In this document: positions 5,374 through 10,568 of the stretch, piece by piece | How the letters are laid out: the number at the start of each line of letters is the position of its first letter | Position numbering within the stretch: the stretch's first letter is position 1 | The notes under the pieces: model-generated | Database searches by the model: none | Told to the model about the DNA's origin: nothing | What the model saw: the letters and a program-made list of their open reading frames with translations, nothing else | Position numbers and translations under genes: made by a program | Assembly (NCBI GenBank): GCA_005779345.1 | Contig: SXJQ01000337.1 | Coordinates: 1 to 13,187, forward strand | DNA length: 13,187 nucleotides | Reading direction: 5' to 3' | From: Actinomycetota bacterium | Lineage (GTDB): Bacteria > Actinomycetota > Acidimicrobiia > IMCC26256 > PALSA-610

Positions 5374-7380
5374 GCGGGGCAGGCCGAGCAGGCGCTCGCC
5401 GATGACGTTCTTCTGGATCTCGGTGGTACCGCCGGCGATCGACCGGCAGCGGTTGAACAAGAAGCTCGCCACCCAGGCCGCGCCTTCGCCGTCGACGGGG
5501 ACCGCGGCCGCTGCCGAGAGTTCCATCCCGACCTCTTGGACCCGCTGGTCCTGTTGCACGCCGAGGAGCTTGCGCACGGCCGCCTCGCTGCCGCTCGGAT
5601 CCGCACCGGCGAGCGCCGACAGGGTGAGGCGATAGCCGAGCACGGCGAGTGCATGACCGGTGACGACGAGCCCGCCCGCGATGTCGAGAAGGTGCGTGTC
5701 GGTGTCGAGCCCGCCGGACTGCAACAGCTTCAAGATGCCGACCACCCCGCCGCCGATCGTGCTCGAACTCCCCATGTACACGCGCTCGTTCGCGAGCGTC
5801 GTGCGCGCACACCGCCAGCCGTCGTGCTCCTTGCCGACGAGGCAGTCGTCGGGAACGAACACGTCGTCGAAGAACACCTCGTTGAACATCGCCGCACCGG
5901 TGAGCTCGCGCAGCGGTCGCGGGTCGACGCCGGGCGACTTCATGTCGAGCATGAAGCACGAGATGCCGTCGTGCTTGGGAGCGTCGGGGTCGGTGCGCGC
6001 GAGCAGGATCCCCCAGTCGGCGGTGTGGGCCATCGTCGACCACACCTTCTGTCCGTTCACGACCCACCCACCTTCGACGCGTTCGGCGCGCGTCGTCAAC
6101 GCGGCGAGGTCGCTGCCCGCGCCCGGCTCGCTGAAGAGTTGGCACCAGGTGATGTCGCCGTCGAGCGTCGGTCGGATCCATCGAGCCTGTTGTTCGGGCG
6201 TGCCGTGGACGATCAGGTTCGGCAGCGCCCAGGCGCCGACGGCGATGCCCGGCCGCGTGATCTTCGCGGTCCGGAACTCCTCCTCGATGACGAGGAGTTC
6301 GAGCGCGTCCGCGTCGCGGCCCCACGGCGCCGGCCAACTCGGGGTGATGTAGCCGGTCGCGGCAAGACGGCGACGTCGTGCGTCGGGGTCGAGCGGCGCG
6401 AGCTCGACGAGCAGGGCACGGAGCTCGTCGCGCAGATGCGCGGCCTCGGGCGGGAGGTCGACCGCGAGCCGTCGGCGCGCTCCGGCCATCGCCGAGTGCG
6501 CGGCCGCAAGGCGCCACTCGTGGCCGGGCCCGAACAAGGAGCGCGAGGCCATGGCTCGACGCAGATACAGGTGCGCGTCGTGTTCCCATGTGAACCCGAT
6601 GCCGCCGAGGACCTGGACGCAGTCCTTCGCGCACTCGTACGCCGCGTCGAACGCGAGCGCCGCCGCGGTCGCCACCGCGACCTCCGCGCCGTTGTCGGTC
6701 TCGCCGAGCGCACGGCACGCGTCCCACACCGCGGCGCGAGCCAGCTCCGTGCGGGCGAGCATGTCCGCGCAGCGGTGCTTGACGCCCTGGAACTGACCGA
6801 TCGGCCGGCCGACCTGCACGCGGTCCTTCGCGTACTCCGCCGCCGCCTCGACGCACCACTGCGCGATCCCGACGGCTTCGGCGGCATACACGATCGCTGC
6901 CGTCGCGCGGCCGGACGGCGACGGGTGTTCCCCACCCCCCGAGAGGTCGGCGACCACGCCTGCTGCACCGCGGTCACGCACGATCGCCCGGGTCGGGTCC
7001 ACGCCCGCGACCGGCGGTGCGGCCCCAGCGAGTTCCACCAGCGCGATGCCCTCGTCGTCGATGGCGACGACCGTCGGTCCGACGACCCGGCCGGCGATCG
7101 CCGCGGCCGCCGCGGTCGGCACCGCGGGCCCGGGGGCGCAGGCCCGGCCGAGTTCTTCGACCACCACCGCGAGTTCGACGAGCCCGAAACCCGAGCCGCC
7201 CTGATCCTCAGGGACGTGCAATGCGAGCCAGCCGAGTTCCACGAGCGCATCCCAGAACGGCGGGAGCTCGCCCGGCGCGTCGATCGCCGCGCGGACGACG
7301 CTCGGCCGACAGTGCTGGTCGGTGAAGCGCCGCACGGCGCGGCGCAGCTCTTCGTGGTCGTCGCTGATTCCAATGGGCAT
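5365..7380 (-). CDS. Fused two-domain acyl-CoA dehydrogenase
   Basis: The 671 residues hold two acyl-CoA dehydrogenase (ACAD) domains in tandem; a normal ACAD is 380-400. The N-terminal half (~1-300) has the helical start (LVELGWLALHVPEDQGGSGF), a shortened middle part, then 'VGRPIGQFQGVKHRCADML' (190-208) and 'GGIGFTWEHDAHLYLRRA' (259-276). The C-terminal half (~315-671) has 'WCQLFSEPGAGSDLAAL' (412-428), the usual flavin/substrate strand motif, and 'GGTTEIQKNVIGERLLG' at the end. The usual catalytic Glu of the Y-E-G-T motif is Gly650 here. Glu266 in the N half is a candidate base. This mirrors the alpha2beta2 ACADs of mycobacterial steroid breakdown, where two half-competent chains share one FAD site, but as a single chain. 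The gene starts a transcription unit behind a palindrome. Confidence 0.9.
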   Translation of the reverse strand: MPIGISDDHEELRRAVRRFTDQHCRPSVVRAAIDAPGELPPFWDALVELGWLALHVPEDQGGSGFGLVELAVVVEELGRACAPGPAVPTAAAAAIAGRVVGPTVVAIDDEGIALVELAGAAPPVAGVDPTRAIVRDRGAAGVVADLSGGGEHPSPSGRATAAIVYAAEAVGIAQWCVEAAAEYAKDRVQVGRPIGQFQGVKHRCADMLARTELARAAVWDACRALGETDNGAEVAVATAAALAFDAAYECAKDCVQVLGGIGFTWEHDAHLYLRRAMASRSLFGPGHEWRLAAAHSAMAGARRRLAVDLPPEAAHLRDELRALLVELAPLDPDARRRRLAATGYITPSWPAPWGRDADALELLVIEEEFRTAKITRPGIAVGAWALPNLIVHGTPEQQARWIRPTLDGDITWCQLFSEPGAGSDLAALTTRAERVEGGWVVNGQKVWSTMAHTADWGILLARTDPDAPKHDGISCFMLDMKSPGVDPRPLRELTGAAMFNEVFFDDVFVPDDCLVGKEHDGWRCARTTLANERVYMGSSSTIGGGVVGILKLLQSGGLDTDTHLLDIAGGLVVTGHALAVLGYRLTLSALAGADPSGSEAAVRKLLGVQQDQRVQEVGMELSAAAAVPVDGEGAAWVASFLFNRCRSIAGGTTEIQKNVIGERLLGLPRDP

Positions 7381-7387
7381 GGGGCCG

Positions 7388-7417
7388 ATCGTCGCACGAA
7401 CCTGACGCGGGCGTCAC
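7388..7417 (-). promoter_or_regulatory. Candidate promoter of the acyl-CoA dehydrogenase gene
   Basis: By analogy with the MaoC promoter, the - strand has GTGACG (7412-7417; matches TGAC of TTGACA). After 18 bases comes GACGAT (7388-7393), seven bases before the ATG. No ribosome site precedes the ATG, consistent with a leaderless message. Both boxes are weak on their own; the parallel with the MaoC gene is the main support. Confidence 0.3.
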
Positions 7418-7421
7418 GTTC
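7398..7421 (-). promoter_or_regulatory. Operator-like palindrome upstream of the acyl-CoA dehydrogenase gene (site 2)
   Basis: TGACGC (7403-7408), two central G, then GCGTCA (7411-7416) form a perfect 6+6 inverted repeat. GAAC (7398-7401) and GTTC (7418-7421) extend the symmetry after one unmatched base on each side. The site starts 17 bases upstream of the ATG at 7380. The outer GAACCTGAC arm is identical to that of site 1. Both sites stand at nearly the same distance and orientation relative to their genes, which argues for a shared regulator. Confidence 0.6.
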
Positions 7422-7433
7422 GGCGGGTGCGGG

Positions 7434-7658
7434 TCAGACGACCTTCACGCCGTCCTGGACGATCGAGATCGCCTGCGTCGGGCACCCCTGCGCGGCCAGG
7501 ATCACCTTGCCCTCCGACTCCAGGCCGGCGCCCAGCGCTCCCGCGTCGACCACGACGGCAACACCGTCGTCGTCGAGGTCGAAGACCCCGGGAGCCCAGA
7601 ACGAGCAGTTGCCCGAACCCATGCAGAGGTCGCGGTCGATCGTGATTTCGAGTGCCAC
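7434..7658 (-). CDS. 3Fe-4S ferredoxin
   Basis: This 74-residue acidic protein begins MALEITIDRDLCMGSGNC. Its cluster ligands are Cys12 and Cys18 in C-x5-C (CMGSGNC), plus Cys59 in GCPTQAI. The missing central Cys of the usual CxxCxxC shows a 3Fe-4S rather than 4Fe-4S cluster. Such ferredoxins are small electron carriers that often feed cytochrome P450s in actinobacteria; no P450 lies in this window. It precedes the acyl-CoA dehydrogenase by 53 bases, which hold the palindrome, so it may belong to the upstream unit or be co-regulated with the downstream one. I chose GTG at 7658 because AGTAGG lies nine bases upstream (7668-7673). A TTG at 7667 would overlap the lipoprotein stop by four bases (TTGA) and is an alternative. 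Confidence 0.88.
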   Translation of the reverse strand: MALEITIDRDLCMGSGNCSFWAPGVFDLDDDGVAVVVDAGALGAGLESEGKVILAAQGCPTQAISIVQDGVKVV

Positions 7659-7663
7659 GGAAC

Positions 7664-8260
7664 TCAACCTACTGCGCCGAGGCGCTCGCCGACGAGGGCG
7701 ACCAAGGCGTCCTGCTTGGCGCCGGCATCGGCCTGCTCCTCGGCGAGAATCGCCGTCTCGCTGTAGCTGAACAGATACACGGTGTCGCCGACGAGCACCT
7801 GCACGTTGACACCCGCGATCGTGTCGCTCACGTGGACGAACGCTTCGTCGCCGATGTCGAGCGACTCGCGCTCGTCGAGCGGGAACACCACACCCGTCGC
7901 ATCGAAATACCGCGCGCCCGAATAGATCTGGACCTGGAGCTGACGCAGCACCTGGCCCTCGCTCGTGTCGGCGGGCGGAACGTTCACGTAGTGGCAGTTC
8001 GTGTCGCTCCTGCCACCCGCGGAATCCTCGTCGACCTGCGCAGGCACGCCCATGATCGCGGCGGCGTCGTCGCGCGTGACCAACTCGCAGGCGTCGGCGG
8101 CCGGAACCGGCAGCGCGTCACCCGAGTTCTCACTCCCTGTCGAACTCGTGGCGCTCGCGTCGCGTGCGTCGCCGCCGCTGCACCCGACGACGAGCGCCGC
8201 GGCGAGCACCATCGAGACGCCGGCGCGAACCCGGAGCGTGCGCTCCCCTCGGCACGGCAT
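7664..8260 (-). CDS. Secreted lipoprotein, DUF3558-like
   Basis: The 198-residue protein starts MPCRGERTLRVRAG, then has a hydrophobic stretch and a lipobox ending VVGC, with Cys27 as the lipidation site. A Ser/Thr/Asp-rich linker (residues 28-54) follows. The mature domain has 'CELVTRDDAAAIMG' (Cys58) and 'NCHYVNV' (Cys89), which could form a disulfide, then beta-rich segments (LQVQIYSGARYFD; ESLDIGDEAFVHV; NVQVLVGDTVYLF) and a C-terminal helix. This 'C.L.t...A...lG ... C.Y' pattern resembles DUF3558-type actinobacterial lipoproteins of unknown role. The kinase stop lies only seven bases upstream of the ATG at 8260. A GTG at 8266 is an alternative start. Export and lipidation are well supported; function is unknown. 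Confidence 0.8.
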   Translation of the reverse strand: MPCRGERTLRVRAGVSMVLAAALVVGCSGGDARDASATSSTGSENSGDALPVPAADACELVTRDDAAAIMGVPAQVDEDSAGGRSDTNCHYVNVPPADTSEGQVLRQLQVQIYSGARYFDATGVVFPLDERESLDIGDEAFVHVSDTIAGVNVQVLVGDTVYLFSYSETAILAEEQADAGAKQDALVALVGERLGAVG

Positions 8261-8267
8261 CGCCACG

Positions 8268-9587
8268 TCAGTCCGCGACCGCGCGCCACGCGCCATAGCG
8301 ATCCTGGGTCGCACTCGCCCAGCGCGGGTCGGGCTCGATCGTGGGATCCGAGCGCGCCCAGCGCCGCGCGTCGGCGAGCGACGACTCGAGCCCAGCGGCC
8401 TGTCGGGCCAGCCACGCCGCGCCGAGTGCCCCGCCCTCGGGGACAGCGACCGGGTCGACGGGCAGGCCCGTCGCGTCGGCGAGACACTGGAGCCATTCGG
8501 CGACGCGCACACCACCGCCGGTCGCGACGATCCGTCGCGCGGGCACGGGTGACGCCTCGATCATGCGGCGGGTAACGAATCCGGCCGCTTCGAACGCGGC
8601 CCGCCGCAACGCCGCGGGACCGTGCGTGAGATCGAGGCCCCGCAATTCCGCGCGGCGGTGCGGGTCTTCGATCGGCACCCGCTCGCCCCGCGGATAGGGC
8701 ACCCACAGCGGAATGTTGCCCGGGTCGGGTTCGGTACCGCCGGGCGCGGTGAGCGCGTTCGCCCAGTTGAGAAACAGCCCACCGGCATTGCTCGGACCGC
8801 CGATGAAGTAGCGGCCGGGCGTGGTGTGCGGGATGGGGAAGTACCCGGGGACCTCGACGGGTTCGGCGACGACACTCCACACGATGAGCGTCGTCCCGCA
8901 GATCACGAGGACATCACCGGGTTCGTCGGCGCCGGCGACGATCTGTTCGCCCATCGCATCGATCGTGCCGCCCTCGAGTACGCAATCGCCGAGCCCCCGC
9001 ACCGTGCCCGCAGCGGTGCCACCCGGGACGAGGTCGGCCATCTGGTCGAGCCGGGCGCCGGCTGCGGCGACGAGCGGCGCGTCCCAGCCCGAGAAGTTGA
9101 AGAGCGGATAACACGCCGCGGCCGCGGTGGTCGACAGCGCCGGCGCGCCCGACAACGCGAAGTTGCCGACGGCCTGCGCCGGCCAGTACCCGCGGGCGCC
9201 CGGTGCCTCGCCGGCGAGCCAGGCAAGGAACCGGCCGAGTTCGCCCGATTCGGTGTGCGTTCCCTCCTCGACGTGGCCTCGTTCGTCGCCGTAGAGGAGG
9301 CCGGGCGCGATCGCGCGGCCGTCGTCGCCGACTGCGGTGAGCGACGGGACCATCGCGGCGATGCTCACGCCCCGCGGTGCGAGTTCGGCAGCGCCGAGCG
9401 CTTCGAGCGCGCGCACCGGACCGTCGGACCAGCACGTCGCGTCATGTTGGAATCGCTCGGGTGCCGGAACGAAGAACGCGTGCGGGACACGTGCGCTCCG
9501 CACGATGTTGCCATCGGCGTCGGCAGCAATCGCCTTCACCGACGACGTCCCGATGTCGATCCCGATCGTGATCTCCGGCACGAGCAC
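8268..9587 (-). CDS. FGGY-family carbohydrate kinase
   Basis: The 439 residues show the actin-like sugar kinase fold. The phosphate-1 motif is ITIGIDIGTSSVKAIAADAD (residues 6-25) and YGDERG follows at 99-104. 'GTIDAMGEQIVAGA' at 207-220 has Asp210 as the likely catalytic base. 'VICGTTLIVWS' is at 228-238, GGPSNAGG at 263-270, and ATGGGVRVAEWLQCLADATG at 355-374 binds adenosine. The enzyme phosphorylates a sugar or polyol with ATP; xylulokinase-like members are closest in feel, but the substrate cannot be read. It is somewhat shorter than the usual 480-510. The start is GTG; another GTG lies two codons in (9581), and neither has a clear ribosome site. No sugar transporter or isomerase is near, so it is isolated from any obvious sugar pathway. 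Confidence 0.88.
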   Translation of the reverse strand: MLVPEITIGIDIGTSSVKAIAADADGNIVRSARVPHAFFVPAPERFQHDATCWSDGPVRALEALGAAELAPRGVSIAAMVPSLTAVGDDGRAIAPGLLYGDERGHVEEGTHTESGELGRFLAWLAGEAPGARGYWPAQAVGNFALSGAPALSTTAAAACYPLFNFSGWDAPLVAAAGARLDQMADLVPGGTAAGTVRGLGDCVLEGGTIDAMGEQIVAGADEPGDVLVICGTTLIVWSVVAEPVEVPGYFPIPHTTPGRYFIGGPSNAGGLFLNWANALTAPGGTEPDPGNIPLWVPYPRGERVPIEDPHRRAELRGLDLTHGPAALRRAAFEAAGFVTRRMIEASPVPARRIVATGGGVRVAEWLQCLADATGLPVDPVAVPEGGALGAAWLARQAAGLESSLADARRWARSDPTIEPDPRWASATQDRYGAWRAVAD

Positions 9588-9638
9588 GGAGGTTAGGTCA
9601 GCGCCGCGGTCTCGCGCGTCCGCGTCGCGCGGCCGGCG

Positions 9639-10409
9639 TCACGCGTTCGGGTGCAGGTGACGGAGCGCCGCGTCGTGCAGACGCGCGTTCGTCGCGAGCA
9701 GGGAGTCGGGACGCGACGGGTTGTCGCCGTGGATCGTCGTCCACCTCGCGCCTGCCTCCTCGAGGATCGGGATCAGCGCGGCGACGTCCCAGTAGGCGAC
9801 GATCGGATCGACGCTCACGTCGAACGCTCCCTCGGCGACGAGCATGTGCTGCCAGAAGTCGCCGACCCCCCGCGTCCGCCAGCACGCGTGCGACAGCGAC
9901 AGGAGCCGCTCGCCGACCACATCGAAGCGTTCCTTCGTATCCCACGCGAACGAGAGCTGGGCGTCGGCGAGGTCGTGAACCGACGAGACCTGGAGGCGGC
10001 GGCCGTCGTGATAGGCGCCGAGCCCGCGGCCGGCCCACCAGCGAGATCCGAGGGCGGGCGCCGACACCACCCCGACGACGAGTTCGCCCGCGCGCTCGAG
10101 CCCGATCACGGTCGCCCAGATCGGCACGCCGCGCACGTAGTTCTTCGTGCCATCGATCGGGTCGACGATCCAGCGGCATTCCGCGTCGCCGTCGTCGCCG
10201 AACTCCTCGCCGGCCACCGCGTGGTCGCGGGCCCGCTCGGCCAGGATCTCCCGAATCCGCGCCTCGGCGGCGTGATCGGCCTCGGTGACGGGCGTGAGAT
10301 CGGGCTTCGTCTCCACCGCCAGGTCGTGGGCCCGGAACCGCGACATCGTCACCGCGTCGGCGGCATCGGCCAACTCGAGCGCGAGGCTGAGCGCGGTCTC
10401 GGTCTCCAT
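9639..10409 (-). CDS. hisN: Inositol-monophosphatase-family histidinol-phosphatase
   Basis: This 256-residue protein of the IMPase superfamily carries all metal-site motifs: GEEFG with Glu68, WIVDPIDGTKNYVRG (80-94) with Asp83 and Asp86, and YWDVAALIPILEEAGA (206-221) with Asp208. The PIDGTKNYVRG form, the N-terminal 'LALELADAADAVTMSRFRA' and 'ETKPDLTPVTEADHAAE' match actinobacterial HisN, which removes phosphate from L-histidinol phosphate in histidine synthesis. A general inositol or nucleotide phosphatase is the alternative. I chose the ATG at 10409, because actinobacterial HisN begins about here. A GTG at 10436 adds nine residues. Neither has a convincing ribosome site. The stop lies 51 bases before the kinase start, and the gene is divergent from the glutamate dehydrogenase gene. 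Confidence 0.85.
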   Translation of the reverse strand: METETALSLALELADAADAVTMSRFRAHDLAVETKPDLTPVTEADHAAEARIREILAERARDHAVAGEEFGDDGDAECRWIVDPIDGTKNYVRGVPIWATVIGLERAGELVVGVVSAPALGSRWWAGRGLGAYHDGRRLQVSSVHDLADAQLSFAWDTKERFDVVGERLLSLSHACWRTRGVGDFWQHMLVAEGAFDVSVDPIVAYWDVAALIPILEEAGARWTTIHGDNPSRPDSLLATNARLHDAALRHLHPNA

Positions 10410-10438
10410 CGCCGCGACGCTAATGGGTGCGTTCACGC

Positions 10439-10454
10439 GCCCCCACTTGGGGGC
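10439..10454. repeat. Small GC-rich inverted repeat in the hisN / glutamate dehydrogenase intergenic region
   Basis: GCCCCC, a four-base loop ACTT, then GGGGGC form a six-pair hairpin. It lies in the 159-base gap between the divergent starts and could be a regulator site or a leader hairpin of hisN. The rest of the gap shows a GAAAAGAATT stretch (10490-10499), unusually AT-rich for this window, but no other clear motif. Confidence 0.4.
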
Positions 10455-10554
10455 CACCGGACGGTCGCGCACACGTCTCGCAAGATCGCGGAAAAGAATT
10501 GGGGGGCGAACAGCCGATAGAGAACCGTGGCGCTCACCGAGTTCAGAACCCAGG

Positions 10555-10560
10555 TACCCT
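10555..10560 (+). promoter_or_regulatory. Candidate -10 element for a leaderless glutamate dehydrogenase transcript
   Basis: TACCCT fits the TAnnnT pattern of actinobacterial -10 elements and ends eight bases before the ATG at 10569, so transcription could begin at or next to the start codon. No ribosome site is seen at a proper distance, which agrees with a leaderless message. No good -35 is visible. Confidence 0.35.
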
Positions 10561-10568
10561 CACTTGCG

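Noticed and set aside
3626..5635. Long + strand open frame (669 codons) opposite MaoC and ATP-grasp
   Set aside because: Antisense to genes with clear motifs; repetitive 'DRR/RGR' composition typical of GC-rich shadow frames.
5536..7770. 744-codon + strand open frame opposite the acyl-CoA dehydrogenase
   Set aside because: Despite its length it has no family pattern and is fully explained as the complement of the dehydrogenase.
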